The notes beneath the pieces were generated by a model. It saw only the letters and a list, made by a program, of their open reading frames with translations. It did not search any database and was not told the DNA's origin. Below are positions 39,741 through 49,684 of a stretch of DNA of 64,000 nt, piece after piece. This stretch comes from Geomesophilobacter sediminis. GTDB lineage: Bacteria; Desulfobacterota; Desulfuromonadia; Geobacterales; Geobacteraceae. A program made the position numbers and the translations under genes. Position 1 is the first letter of the stretch, and each line of letters opens with the position of its first letter. The stretch is from contig NZ_JAEMHM010000026.1 in the NCBI RefSeq assembly GCF_016458275.1, positions 1 through 64,000 of the forward strand. The letters are read 5' to 3'.

Positions 39741-40205
39741 TCAATCGAAGGAGAAGAGCTCGGCTTCGATCCGGCCCGCTTCGATGGTGACGATGGCGTA
39801 GCTCCCCCGGTTCCCCTGCAGCGCTCCCGGGTTGATCAGCAAGATTTCGTCGTCTTGGTCGACCTGGGCGAGGTGGGTGTGGCCGTAAAGGACGACGGCG
39901 GCGCCTGCTTCCCTGCCGCGCCGGGCCAGATGGGCCAGTCCCCCTTTCACATGGTAGCGGTTGCCGTGGGTGATGAGAACCGGGGTGTTCCCGAAGCGGA
40001 CCAGCCGCTCCTGCGGCAGGCGCGATCCCAGGTCGCAGTTCCCCGCCACCCGCAGCACCGGGATTTCCAGGACGTCCTCCAAAAGACGGGCATCCTCTTC
40101 CCCGTCGCCAAGATGCACCACATGATCGACCGCACCGGCCAGTTCGTGCGCCTTGAGGGCACGACCGTAGTTGCCGTGGCTGTCCGAGAGTACCAGAATC
40201 CTCAT
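39741..40205 (-). CDS. YfcE/MJ0936-family metallophosphoesterase
   Basis: A 154-residue phosphodiesterase. Metal-binding motifs: LSDSHGN (start), VVHLGDGEED, VAGNCDLGS, ITHGNRYHV, LYGHTHLAQVDQ. All expected residues of the calcineurin-like family are present. The gene converges with the conduit operon, ending 4 bases from it. The ATG has GGGGA 4-5 bases upstream. The substrate of this family in vivo is unknown. Confidence 0.9.
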   Translation of the reverse strand: MRILVLSDSHGNYGRALKAHELAGAVDHVVHLGDGEEDARLLEDVLEIPVLRVAGNCDLGSRLPQERLVRFGNTPVLITHGNRYHVKGGLAHLARRGREAGAAVVLYGHTHLAQVDQDDEILLINPGALQGNRGSYAIVTIEAGRIEAELFSFD

Positions 40206-40319
40206 GAGTCCCCGCAGGCGGTTCCCCCTTGGCACCGCCTCTTTTTTATGTAATCTGTATCGCTGCCGCTGATAATGAGCTGCGTATTCATAAATGACAA
40301 GAGCTAATTCGGAGGTTTC

Positions 40320-41210
40320 ATGAAAAGGGGATGGTTGCGCTGGGTAATCGTCATCTCCGGAGGGCTTGCCCTCCTCTTCATCGTCTGCGTCGGGGTCGCC
40401 ACCATCCTCTTCGGTGACCGGGACGGTCTCTCGATGGGGGAGGGGGTGGGGTACGTCGAGGTGAAAGGGGTGATTGTGGACGGCCAGGAGACGGTCACCC
40501 AACTGCGGGCCCTGGAGAAGGACGACCGGGCCAAGGCGGTGGTTTTGCGGATCGAGTCCCCGGGCGGGGTGGTCGGCCCCTCCCAGGAGATTTACGAGCA
40601 GGTGAAAAAGCTCGCCGCCAAGAAGAAGGTGGTGGTCTCCATGGGAGCCGTCGCCGCCTCCGGGGGGTACTACATCGCCGCCCCCGCCACCGTCATCTAC
40701 GCCAACCCCGGGACCATCACCGGGAGCATCGGCGTCCTGATGAAGTTCTCCAACGTCGAGGGGCTCATGGGGAAGGTGGGGCTGAAGGCGTTCACGCTCA
40801 AAAGCGGCAAGTTCAAGGACGTAGGCTCCCCGGTGCGCGAGATGACTTCCGAGGAGCGGAGCATGCTGGAAGGGGTGATCGACAGCACCTATGCGCAGTT
40901 CGTCCGGGCGGTGGCCCAGGGAAGAAGGCTCCCCGAGCCGAAGGTGCGGGAGGTGGCCGACGGCCGGATCCTCTCCGGGGAGCAGGCGCTCGCCGTGAAG
41001 CTCGTCGACCGGCTGGGCACGCTCCAGGATGCCATCGCCGAGGCGGGGCGGCTGGCGGGGATCAAGGGGGAGCCGGAGCTGATCCGCCCCCCGAAAAAGA
41101 AAAAGGGGCCGCCCTGGGAACTCCTGGTGGAGGGAGCCGCCAGCGGTCTCGGCAAGCTCTCCGGCTCCGGGGAGGGGCTCAGCGTGGATTACCGGATGGA
41201 GGGGCGGTAA
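40320..41210 (+). CDS. sppA: Signal peptide peptidase SppA
   Basis: A 296-residue inner-membrane serine protease of the short (single-domain) SppA type, which degrades cleaved signal peptides. One N-terminal helix (about 8-30) anchors it. The Ser nucleophile is in MGAVAASGGYYIAAP and the Lys is in KSGKFKDVGSP, giving the Ser-Lys dyad; GTITGSIGVLM is the conserved loop between them. Start ATG with TTCGGAGG-type GGAGG 4 bases upstream. It precedes the DUF177-rpmF operon by 220 bases. Confidence 0.92.
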   Translation: MKRGWLRWVIVISGGLALLFIVCVGVATILFGDRDGLSMGEGVGYVEVKGVIVDGQETVTQLRALEKDDRAKAVVLRIESPGGVVGPSQEIYEQVKKLAAKKKVVVSMGAVAASGGYYIAAPATVIYANPGTITGSIGVLMKFSNVEGLMGKVGLKAFTLKSGKFKDVGSPVREMTSEERSMLEGVIDSTYAQFVRAVAQGRRLPEPKVREVADGRILSGEQALAVKLVDRLGTLQDAIAEAGRLAGIKGEPELIRPPKKKKGPPWELLVEGAASGLGKLSGSGEGLSVDYRMEGR

Positions 41211-41369
41211 GGACTTTCCGGTCCCAAGCTCCGGGGCCGAAGCTGACCGCGCCGGGACCGATTGGAGGGACCAGATGCATCCGTCGCTCGCTCTGATCCG
41301 GCCGCCGCAAGGGCCTCAGCGCCGATGCCGGGCAGCATCCCCCCTCTTTTTCGTCGTCCACCTTTTGCC

Positions 41370-41397
41370 TTGACAAAAAAATCGCGATCTATATACT
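41370..41397 (+). promoter_or_regulatory. Sigma-70 promoter of the rpmF-plsX-fab operon
   Basis: A perfect -35 TTGACA (41370-41375) and a -10 TATACT (41392-41397) with a 16-base spacer lie 33 bases before the DUF177 start. This is the clearest housekeeping promoter in the window. Confidence 0.75.
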
Positions 41398-41430
41398 GAG
41401 GTGCTTTGAAAAAAGTGGCGGGGGTATTAC

Positions 41431-41967
41431 GTGAAGATTCGCGTTGAGGATGCCAAGAAGAAAACGCTTCAGCTCGCAGAGTCGGAGCCGGCATCGCACT
41501 ACCCCGCTCTGGTCGAGCTGGAGGATGCCGGTGAAGCCCGGTTCATCGCTCCGGTGAACGTCGCGGTCCAGGCCTATTGGGAGTACGACCACCTCCGTGC
41601 CGAAGGCAAGGTCGAAACCCGGGTGGCGCTTTCTTGCTCCCGCTGCCTGGCCGACTTCGAGCGCGACCTTTCCTCCGAGTTCACCATCTTCTACACGCCG
41701 GGCGGCACGATGTCGGGCGACGAAGAGGTCGAGCTTTCCGAGGAGGAGCTGATCTCGGTTCCCTTTACCGGGGACGAGGTCGACATGGCTAACGAGATTT
41801 TCGAGCAGGTCATGATGGAGATCCCTTACAAGCCGCTCTGTACCGACGACTGCAAAGGGCTTTGCCCCAACTGCGGCGCCGATCTGAACCAGGGCGAGTG
41901 CGGCTGCGACCGCCGAGGGGTCAATCTTAAAATGAGTGCGCTGAAAGACCTGAAGATAGACAAGTAA
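41431..41967 (+). CDS. DUF177/YceD family protein
   Basis: A 178-residue protein. A Cys motif SRCLADF in the middle and [23 protein letters not shown] near the end match YceD/DUF177, a family linked to 23S rRNA or L32 metabolism that always sits before rpmF. GTG start with GCGGGGG upstream. The very short gap of 14 bases to rpmF and the shared promoter fit coexpression. Confidence 0.9.
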   Translation: MKIRVEDAKKKTLQLAESEPASHYPALVELEDAGEARFIAPVNVAVQAYWEYDHLRAEGKVETRVALSCSRCLADFERDLSSEFTIFYTPGGTMSGDEEVELSEEELISVPFTGDEVDMANEIFEQVMMEIPYKPLCTDDCKGLCPNCGADLNQGECGCDRRGVNLKMSALKDLKIDK

Positions 41968-41981
41968 AAAGGAGAGTAATC

Positions 41982-42164
41982 ATGGCTGTACCCAAGAAGA
42001 AAACATCCAAATCCCGCAAGAACATGAGAAGGGCGCATGACTTCCTGACCGCTCCGACCGTTTCCACGTGCCCTCAGTGCAAGGCCCCCAAACTTCCCCA
42101 CTGCGTCTGCCCTTCCTGCGGCACCTACAAGGGCCGTCAGGTTCTCAACGCCGAACAGCTGTAA
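41982..42164 (+). CDS. rpmF: Ribosomal protein L32
   Basis: A 60-residue protein starting [20 protein letters not shown]. Zinc ligands form CPQC and CPSC in the second half ([18 protein letters not shown]), so it is the zinc-binding C+ form. AAGGAG precedes the ATG. Confidence 0.97.
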   Translation: MAVPKKKTSKSRKNMRRAHDFLTAPTVSTCPQCKAPKLPHCVCPSCGTYKGRQVLNAEQL

Positions 42165-42197
42165 GCGATCCCTGAAGTGGCTGTCTCCAGGGGTAAT

Positions 42198-43223
42198 ATG
42201 AGAGTTGCTGTCGATGTGATGGGGGGCGACAACGCCCCCCACGTCGAGATCGAGGGGGCGGTTGCCGCCGCACGCGAATTTGGCGTGCCGATCACGCTGG
42301 TCGGTGACCTGGAACGGGTCAAGGCCGAACTCTCTCGCTACGACGTCACCGGGCTCGACATCGAGTTCCAGCACGCCAGCGAAGTGGTGGGCATGCACGA
42401 CTCCGCTTCCGACGCGGTGCGCAAGAAGAAGGACTCCTCCATCCGGGTCGCCTTCGAACTCGCCAAAAACGGCGAGGCGGCGGCGGTCGTTTCCGCCGGC
42501 AACTCCGGGGCCACCATGGCTGCGGGGATGTTCGTGCTGAAGCGGATGAAGGGGATCGACCGTCCCGCGATCGCCCAGCTTTTCCCGACCATGGTCGGCA
42601 AGACGCTCGTGCTCGACGTCGGCGGCAACGTGGACTGCAAACCCATCCACCTGGTCCAGTTCGCGGTGATGGGCGAGGTCTACGCCCGTTGCGTCCTCGG
42701 TGCGGCTTCCCCCCGCATCGGTGTCCTCTCCAACGGCGAAGAGGAGAGCAAGGGGAACGAGCTCACCCGCGAAACCAGTGCCCTCCTGCGCGAAACCTCC
42801 CTCAACTTCGTCGGCTACGTCGAAGGGCGTGACATCTTCAACGGCATGGTCGATGTGGTCGTCTGCGACGGCTTCGTCGGCAACGTCGTCCTCAAGCTTT
42901 CCGAGGGCCTGGTCGAGACCGTGGGCAAGATGCTCCGCGCCGAGATGAAGGCCAGCCTCCTCTCCCAGATCGGATACCTCTTCTGCCGCAAGGCCTTCGC
43001 CAATTTCAAGAAGACGGTCGACTACGCCGAGTACGGCGGGGCGCCCCTGCTCGGGATCAACGGGGTCGGCATGATCTGCCACGGCGGTTCCAATACCAAG
43101 GCCATCAAAAACGCCATCCGTTTTGCCTACGAGTACGCACTCAAAGGGGTGAACGACCAGATGGCGGAGAAGCTCACCGAGAGCTTCCCCGGAGCTCGCG
43201 ACCGCGAGCAGGAAGCGAGCTAG
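42198..43223 (+). CDS. plsX: Phosphate acyltransferase PlsX
   Basis: A 341-residue enzyme that converts acyl-ACP to acyl phosphate, the first step of phospholipid synthesis in most bacteria. Typical start [20 protein letters not shown], then [32 protein letters not shown], and [16 protein letters not shown]. The ATG at 42198 has AGGGGTAAT upstream; a GTG at 42177 would add seven residues. It is followed by fabD, not by fabH, which normally lies here. Confidence 0.96.
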   Translation: MRVAVDVMGGDNAPHVEIEGAVAAAREFGVPITLVGDLERVKAELSRYDVTGLDIEFQHASEVVGMHDSASDAVRKKKDSSIRVAFELAKNGEAAAVVSAGNSGATMAAGMFVLKRMKGIDRPAIAQLFPTMVGKTLVLDVGGNVDCKPIHLVQFAVMGEVYARCVLGAASPRIGVLSNGEEESKGNELTRETSALLRETSLNFVGYVEGRDIFNGMVDVVVCDGFVGNVVLKLSEGLVETVGKMLRAEMKASLLSQIGYLFCRKAFANFKKTVDYAEYGGAPLLGINGVGMICHGGSNTKAIKNAIRFAYEYALKGVNDQMAEKLTESFPGARDREQEAS

Positions 43224-43300
43224 TTTCCTGTTCCGGCGATCCTCCGCGCCGGCCTGACCAAATCCCAAGCAGACAATTTCACGAAAGAAAGGGTACATCC

Positions 43301-44236
43301 ATGCAGACCTATGCTTTCATCTTCCCCGGCCAGGGGTCCCAGTTCGCCGGAATGGGGCGCGAGCTGGCGGAAAACTTCAAGATCGCCAAGGAAAGTTTCC
43401 AGGAGGCGGACGACGCCCTCGGTTTCTCGCTCTCCAAGCTCTGCTTCGAAGGCCCGGAAGAGGATCTGAAGCTCACCGCCAACACCCAGCCCGCCATCCT
43501 CGCCACCAGCGTTGCCGCACTCCGCGCGCTCAAAGGCGAAAGCCCGATGGCCGCGACCTTTTTCGCCGGGCACTCCCTGGGCGAATACTCGGCTCTGGTC
43601 GCCGCCGGCGCCATGGGGTTTGCCGACGCGCTGCGCACCGTCCGTGCCCGCGGCACCTTCATGCAGGAAGCGGTGCCGGTAGGACTTGGTGCCATGGCCG
43701 CGATCCTCTCCGCCGAGGCCGACGCCATCGCCGAGATCTGCGCCGAGGCGGCGCAGGGTGAGGTGGTCTCCCCGGCGAACTTCAACTCCCCGGGCCAGAT
43801 CGTCATCGCCGGCCACGCGACCGCCATCAGCCGTGCCATCGAGATCGCCAAGGGTAAGGGCTTCCGCAAGGCGATGCTGCTGCCGGTCTCCGCACCGTTT
43901 CACTGCGCCCTGATGAAGCCGGCTGCCGACCGCCTCGCCGAGGCGCTCGCCCCGATCGCCGTCTCCGAGTTCGCCGCCCCGGTGGTGAGCAACGTCGAGG
44001 CGAAACCGTACTCCGATCCCGCCCGGGTGAAGGGCCTCCTCGTCGAGCAGGTCTGCTCCCCGGTCCGCTGGGACGAGTCGGTGCAGCAGATGGTCGCCTC
44101 CGGCGTCACCACCTTCGTGGAGATCGGCCCGGGCAAGGTGCTTGCCGGCCTGGTGAAAAGGATCAACAAGGAAGTCGAGACCGTGAACGTCCAGGACCTC
44201 GCCTCCCTGAAAGCCGTCGTCGGAGGTGCCCAGTGA
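43301..44236 (+). CDS. fabD: Malonyl-CoA:ACP transacylase
   Basis: A 311-residue enzyme that loads malonyl groups on ACP. N-terminal FIFPGQGSQFAGMGRELAEN, nucleophile Ser in FAGHSLGEYSALVAAGA, His in VSAPFHCALMKPA. AAAGAAAGGG precedes the ATG. The last bases overlap the fabG GTG start. Confidence 0.97.
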   Translation: MQTYAFIFPGQGSQFAGMGRELAENFKIAKESFQEADDALGFSLSKLCFEGPEEDLKLTANTQPAILATSVAALRALKGESPMAATFFAGHSLGEYSALVAAGAMGFADALRTVRARGTFMQEAVPVGLGAMAAILSAEADAIAEICAEAAQGEVVSPANFNSPGQIVIAGHATAISRAIEIAKGKGFRKAMLLPVSAPFHCALMKPAADRLAEALAPIAVSEFAAPVVSNVEAKPYSDPARVKGLLVEQVCSPVRWDESVQQMVASGVTTFVEIGPGKVLAGLVKRINKEVETVNVQDLASLKAVVGGAQ

Positions 44237-44973
44237 GCCTTTCCGGTCAGGTAGCCGTGGTAACCGGGGCCTCCCGGGGGATCGGGCGCGCCATCGCGCT
44301 GAAGCTTTCCGGCGAAGGCGCGGCGCTCGTCGTCACCGCGACCAGCATCGAGAGCGCCCAGAAGACCGCCGACGAGATCATCGCCGCCGGCGGCAAGGCC
44401 CTCGCCCTCAAGGTCGACGTCTCGGTCACCGAGGAGGTCGAAGGCCTCTTCAAGGAGGCGGTCGCCGCCTTCGGGAAGGTCGACATCCTGGTCAACAACG
44501 CCGGCATCACCAAGGACGGCCTCCTGCTCCGCATGAAGGATGCCGACTGGGACCAGGTGCTCGACATCAACCTCAAGGGCGCTTTCACCTGCACCCGCGA
44601 GGCGGCGAAGCTGATGAGCAAGGCCCGCTACGGGCGCATCGTCAACATCACCTCGGTGGTCGGCGAGATGGGTAACCCGGGGCAGGCGAACTACTGCGCC
44701 TCCAAGGCGGGGATGATCGGACTCACGAAGTCGGTCGCCCGCGAGCTCGCCCGCCGCAACGTCACCGTGAACGCGGTCGCCCCCGGCTTCATCGAGACCG
44801 ACATGACCGAGGCGCTCGGGGAAAAGGCCCGTGAGGCCCTGCAGGAGCAGATTCCGCTGGGACGACTGGGGGCGAGCGAAGACATCGCCTGCGCGGTTTC
44901 CTATCTCGTTTCCGCCGGGGCTTCCTACGTCACCGGGCAGGTACTTTCGGTCAACGGCGGGATGTACATGTAA
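44233..44973 (+). CDS. fabG: 3-oxoacyl-ACP reductase
   Basis: A 246-residue short-chain dehydrogenase. NADPH motif VVTGASRGIGRAIALKLSG, NNAG, catalytic Ser in ITSVVGEMG and YCASKAGM (Tyr and Lys). The C-terminal GASYVTGQVLSVNGGMYM is typical of FabG. GTG start overlapping fabD by 4 bases implies coupling. Confidence 0.97.
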   Translation: MSLSGQVAVVTGASRGIGRAIALKLSGEGAALVVTATSIESAQKTADEIIAAGGKALALKVDVSVTEEVEGLFKEAVAAFGKVDILVNNAGITKDGLLLRMKDADWDQVLDINLKGAFTCTREAAKLMSKARYGRIVNITSVVGEMGNPGQANYCASKAGMIGLTKSVARELARRNVTVNAVAPGFIETDMTEALGEKAREALQEQIPLGRLGASEDIACAVSYLVSAGASYVTGQVLSVNGGMYM

Positions 44974-45009
44974 GTAATCGCTGTAATAATGCAATACCCA
45001 AAAATGCTT

Positions 45010-45037
45010 TTGCAAATTCCCTTTTTCATGCTATGAA
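45010..45037 (+). promoter_or_regulatory. Possible acpP promoter
   Basis: TTGCAA (45010-45015) and TATGAA (45032-45037) with a 16-base spacer, 49 bases before the acpP start. A separate acpP promoter would supply the high ACP levels cells need. Confidence 0.45.
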
Positions 45038-45085
45038 TCAGGGACGTTCGCACAAGGACAACCAAATCAAATGGAGGGAGTATAG

Positions 45086-45319
45086 ATGGCTTCGATAGAG
45101 AAACGCATCAAAGAAATAGTTGCTGAGCAGCTTGGGGTTGACGAGGCACAGGTTACCAACGAGTCCTCTTTCATGGACGATCTGGGCGCCGACTCGCTCG
45201 ACACCGTGGAACTGGTCATGGCTCTTGAAGAAGAGTTCGAAATCGAGATCTCCGACGAAGACGCCGAGAAAATCCAGTCCGTCCAGGATGCGATCGACTA
45301 CATCACCGATCACACCTAA
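45086..45319 (+). CDS. acpP: Acyl carrier protein
   Basis: A 77-residue acidic protein. The phosphopantetheine attachment Ser is in [21 protein letters not shown] precedes the ATG. Two tandem hairpins follow and separate it from fabF. Confidence 0.97.
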   Translation: MASIEKRIKEIVAEQLGVDEAQVTNESSFMDDLGADSLDTVELVMALEEEFEIEISDEDAEKIQSVQDAIDYITDHT

Positions 45320-45328
45320 CAAGCAGCC

Positions 45329-45404
45329 AAAGGGGGAGTTCACTTCCCCTTTTTCGCGCCGCCGCGAGCGGCAGCACCTAAAGGGGAGTTCACTACCCCT
45401 TTTT
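45329..45404 (+). terminator. Tandem terminator-like hairpins between acpP and fabF
   Basis: First hairpin AAAGGGGGAGTTCACTTCCC + CTTTTT (45329-45354); second AAAGGGGAGTTCACTACCCC + TTTTT (45380-45404). They are near-copies sharing the GGGGAGTTCACT core, each with a U-run. Placed between acpP and fabF, they could partly stop transcripts so acpP is made in excess. Confidence 0.75.
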
Positions 45405-45454
45405 CTTGTGCCGCAACGGCGGCGCTACGCTTTTGATTCAAAGGAGTCGAGTGT

Positions 45455-46687
45455 ATGAGAAGAGTTGTCGTCACCGGGGTAGGGGTCGTATCCCCGCTTG
45501 GTACCGGTAACAGCAAAAACTGGGAGGCCATCACCTCCGGCACGTCCGGTATTGCGCCGATCACCCGGTTCGACGCCTCCGACCTTCCCGTCAAGATCGC
45601 GGGCGAGGTGAAGGATTTCGACGCAGAGGCTTTCATCGATAAGAAAGAGATCAAGAAGATGGATCTCTTCATCCAGTACTCGCTGGCTGCAGCGCAGTTC
45701 GCCATGGATGACTCGGGGCTTCAGATCACCGATGAGAACGCCGAGCGCGTCGGCGTCCTGGTCGGCGCCGGTCTGGGCGGGCTTCCGGCCATCGAGAAGT
45801 ACCATTCGGCGCTGCTCGAAGGCGGTTACAAGAAGATTTCCCCGTTCTTCATCCCGATGCTTATCATCAACCTCGCTCCGGGGCACATCTCGATCCGCTT
45901 CGGCGCCAAGGGGCCCAACGTCTCGTCGGTTTCCGCCTGCGCCACCGGCACCCACTCCATCGGGGACGCCTACCACATGATCGCCCGCGGCGACGCCGAC
46001 GCGATGATCGCCGGCGGCTGCGAGTCCACCGTCACCCCGCTGGGGATCGGCGGCTTCGCGGTCATGAAGGCGCTCTCCACCAACAACGACGACCCGACCC
46101 GCGCCTCCCGTCCCTTTGACAAGGACCGCGACGGCTTCGTCCTCGCCGAGGGGGCCGGCATCGTGATCCTCGAAGAGTACGAGGCGGCCAAGAAGCGCGG
46201 CGCCAAGATCTACGGCGAAGTGGTCGGCTACGGCCTCTCCGGCGACGCCTACCACCTGACCGCTCCGGCTCCGGGTGGCGAAGGCGCGGCGCGCTGCATG
46301 AAGATGGCCCTGCGCAACGCCGGGATCAACCCCGAGCAGGTCACCTACATCAACGCCCACGGGACCTCGACCCCGTTCAACGACCTGTACGAGACCATGG
46401 CGATCAAAGCCGTTTTCGGCGACCACGCGAAGAAGGTGATGGTCTCCTCCACCAAGTCGATGACCGGGCACCTGCTCGGCGCGGCCGGCGGCATCGAAGC
46501 GGTCTTCTCCCTCATGGCGATGAAAAACGGTGTCGTTCCGCCGACCATCAACTACACCACGCCCGACCCGGAGTGCGACCTGGACTACGTCCCGAACACC
46601 GCGCGCCAGGCGACCATCGAGTACGCGATGAGCAACTCCCTCGGGTTCGGCGGCACCAACGCCAGCCTGCTCTTCAAGAGGGTCTAG
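45455..46687 (+). CDS. fabF: 3-oxoacyl-ACP synthase II
   Basis: A 410-residue condensing enzyme for chain elongation. Cys in [17 protein letters not shown], first His in [11 protein letters not shown], second His in [20 protein letters not shown] precedes the ATG. It ends one base before the rpiB start. Confidence 0.97.
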   Translation: MRRVVVTGVGVVSPLGTGNSKNWEAITSGTSGIAPITRFDASDLPVKIAGEVKDFDAEAFIDKKEIKKMDLFIQYSLAAAQFAMDDSGLQITDENAERVGVLVGAGLGGLPAIEKYHSALLEGGYKKISPFFIPMLIINLAPGHISIRFGAKGPNVSSVSACATGTHSIGDAYHMIARGDADAMIAGGCESTVTPLGIGGFAVMKALSTNNDDPTRASRPFDKDRDGFVLAEGAGIVILEEYEAAKKRGAKIYGEVVGYGLSGDAYHLTAPAPGGEGAARCMKMALRNAGINPEQVTYINAHGTSTPFNDLYETMAIKAVFGDHAKKVMVSSTKSMTGHLLGAAGGIEAVFSLMAMKNGVVPPTINYTTPDPECDLDYVPNTARQATIEYAMSNSLGFGGTNASLLFKRV

Positions 46688-46688
46688 C

Positions 46689-47141
46689 ATGATTGTCATC
46701 GCAAGCGATCACGGCGGTCTGGATCTGAAAGAGGCGATCAAGGGGCTTCTCGCGGAACTCGGTCTGGCGACCGAGGACCTGGGGACCAACAATGGCGATT
46801 CCGTCGACTACCCCGATTTCGGGGTGAAGCTGGCGCGTCAGGTCTCCGAAGGGAAGGCGGAAAAGGGGATCCTGGTCTGCGGCACCGGGATCGGGATGTC
46901 CATCGTCGCCAACAAGTTCCCGAAGATCCGGGCGGCTCTGGCCACCGACGTCTTCATGGCGACCATGGCCAAGGAGCACAACAACGCGAACATCCTGGTC
47001 CTCGGCGGCCGGGTGATCACCGCCGAGCTCGCCCGTGACATGGTGAAGGCGTGGCTCGACACCGAGTTCGCCGGCGGCCGCCACCAGGGCCGGCTGGACA
47101 AGATCGCTGCCCTGGAGCAGGAACTCGGGCTGCATGCCTGA
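46689..47141 (+). CDS. rpiB: Ribose-5-phosphate isomerase B
   Basis: A 150-residue enzyme of the pentose-phosphate pathway. IASDHGGLDLKEAI at the start, catalytic Cys in LVCGTGIGMSIVANK, and NDANILVLGGR-like NNANILVLGGRVI. Directly follows fabF (translation likely coupled). Confidence 0.96.
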   Translation: MIVIASDHGGLDLKEAIKGLLAELGLATEDLGTNNGDSVDYPDFGVKLARQVSEGKAEKGILVCGTGIGMSIVANKFPKIRAALATDVFMATMAKEHNNANILVLGGRVITAELARDMVKAWLDTEFAGGRHQGRLDKIAALEQELGLHA

Positions 47142-47168
47142 ACCGGAAGCATCAACAAATAGCTGAAA

Positions 47169-47197
47169 CAAAACGGGACTCCTGTGGTCCCGTTTTC
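47169..47197. terminator. Hairpin terminator between rpiB and glyA
   Basis: AAAACGGGAC-TCCTGTG-GTCCCGTTTT with A and T runs on both sides; it lies 28 bases after the rpiB stop and 42 before glyA, suggesting glyA may have its own promoter or rely on read-through. Confidence 0.7.
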
Positions 47198-47238
47198 ATT
47201 TACCACCGGAAATACCGTAAACGTTAGGAGAAAGAGCA

Positions 47239-48486
<1,248 letters not shown>

Positions 48487-49092
48487 GGAAGGGCAGGCAG
48501 GCGAAAATCGGGGCTGGGGGCTAGGGACTAGGGGCTAGGGATACCTGCCTTTGGTCGAGCCGACATCTCCGGGACAACATGCAATAAAGAAGGGGGCTTT
48601 CGGGCCCCCTTTTCTTTTGGGTCTTCCGGGAATTGCAGGGAACCTTCAGTACATACCCATGGAGCGCTGCTCGAGAATCCGCGTCCCCCCTTTGCGAAGG
48701 GGGGACGCGGGGGGATTTGTCTTGGTTAGACCAAAACGATCATTCATCCTGGCTTCTGTGCCTGGAGCGGGCCTTTCGGCGCGGCAACGGACAGGGTGAG
48801 GATCGGCCTGTGACTATAGCGTTAAATATGATCCGTCCCTTGACCCGGCACCGTGCCGCCGTAGACTGTACCGGTACCGGTTGCTCATCGGTCGGATTGG
48901 CATAAGGACCGCGCTCTGTCAGCCAGCCCCCAAGCCCCTGCCCGCAGCACCACTCAAAAGATAAGCTGGGTCTGTGAAAACAAACGGTTGAGACAGTGCC
49001 CCAAAAATTTCCCCAGTTTTAATAAAGTACCCATTGCATTAGATATTAACGAGTGATAATGTGTGTGCGTCCATTTTGAGAGGAGGCCGACG
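48487..49092. other. Gene-free gap with repeats
   Basis: No gene. A terminator GAAGGGGGCTTTCGGGCCCCCT + TTTCTTTT lies at about 48589-48615. A CCCCCTTTGCGAAGGGGG palindrome is at 48683-48712. Short direct repeats GGGGCTAGGGACTA lie near 48513-48540. An AT-rich tract near 48990-49060 may be a promoter for the small secreted protein. Confidence 0.6.
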
Positions 49093-49365
49093 ATGCGTTA
49101 TTTACTTTTATTGGCAATGGTCCTTGTGGCAGGTGAATGTCGTGCAGATGATCCTCTGGAGAGCCTGAACACCGTTCAGGATACTGTGCGGACCATGCGT
49201 CACGCTTTGCAAACCTTGCATCCTCCTCCCGAGGCAGCACCGCGAACCATGGAGTCGCGCCGGGACAACTATCCGCAACTTTGCACCGGGCACGAGACGG
49301 CGTCCGATCCGACTACCAGTCGCATGGAAACGTCCAAACCGGAAACCGGCGCAGAAAATAACTAG
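49093..49365 (+). CDS. Small secreted protein
   Basis: A 90-residue protein with a clear signal peptide (MRYLLLLAMVLVAGECRADD) and AGGAGGCCGACG before the ATG. A GEC near the cleavage point could make it a lipoprotein, but the lipobox is poor. The mature part is polar, with a helical segment (LNTVQDTVRTMRHALQTLHP) and a disordered tail. No family recognised. A REP palindrome follows 10 bases after the stop. Confidence 0.6.
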   Translation: MRYLLLLAMVLVAGECRADDPLESLNTVQDTVRTMRHALQTLHPPPEAAPRTMESRRDNYPQLCTGHETASDPTTSRMETSKPETGAENN

Positions 49366-49684
49366 CGTCATCTACTGTGGGAGCGCCTTGCCGGCACGAT
49401 CGGCCCGCGGCTGATCGCGCCTGGCAAGGCGCTCCCACAGCGTTGCGCCGCATCCGCGCTGATTCAGGATTCCGCTTTTATCTGCTGACTGCCGGCTTGT
49501 TCGCGCTGCGAGTTACTTGTCGCGATTAAGGTTGAAGATCGCGGCTGGAATACCGCTCCTGCACCGTCATTTCCTCCCCCCAAAGTCTCAAAGTCCCTTC
49601 CTCTTAAACCTCCATCGCTTCTGACTGCAGAAAATTCCTATTTAAAACACCATCGGTCTATAATGGGCAAAGGTGGTGTTAACT
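49366..49684. repeat. REP palindrome and promoter of the acetyl-CoA synthetase
   Basis: A perfect 18-base inverted repeat, CTGTGGGAGCGCCTTGCC with its complement (49375-49392, 49423-49440), closes a hairpin of about 66 bases. Near the right end a -10 hexamer TATAAT (49659-49664) lies 21 bases before the synthetase start; its -35 is weak. No gene. Confidence 0.75.
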
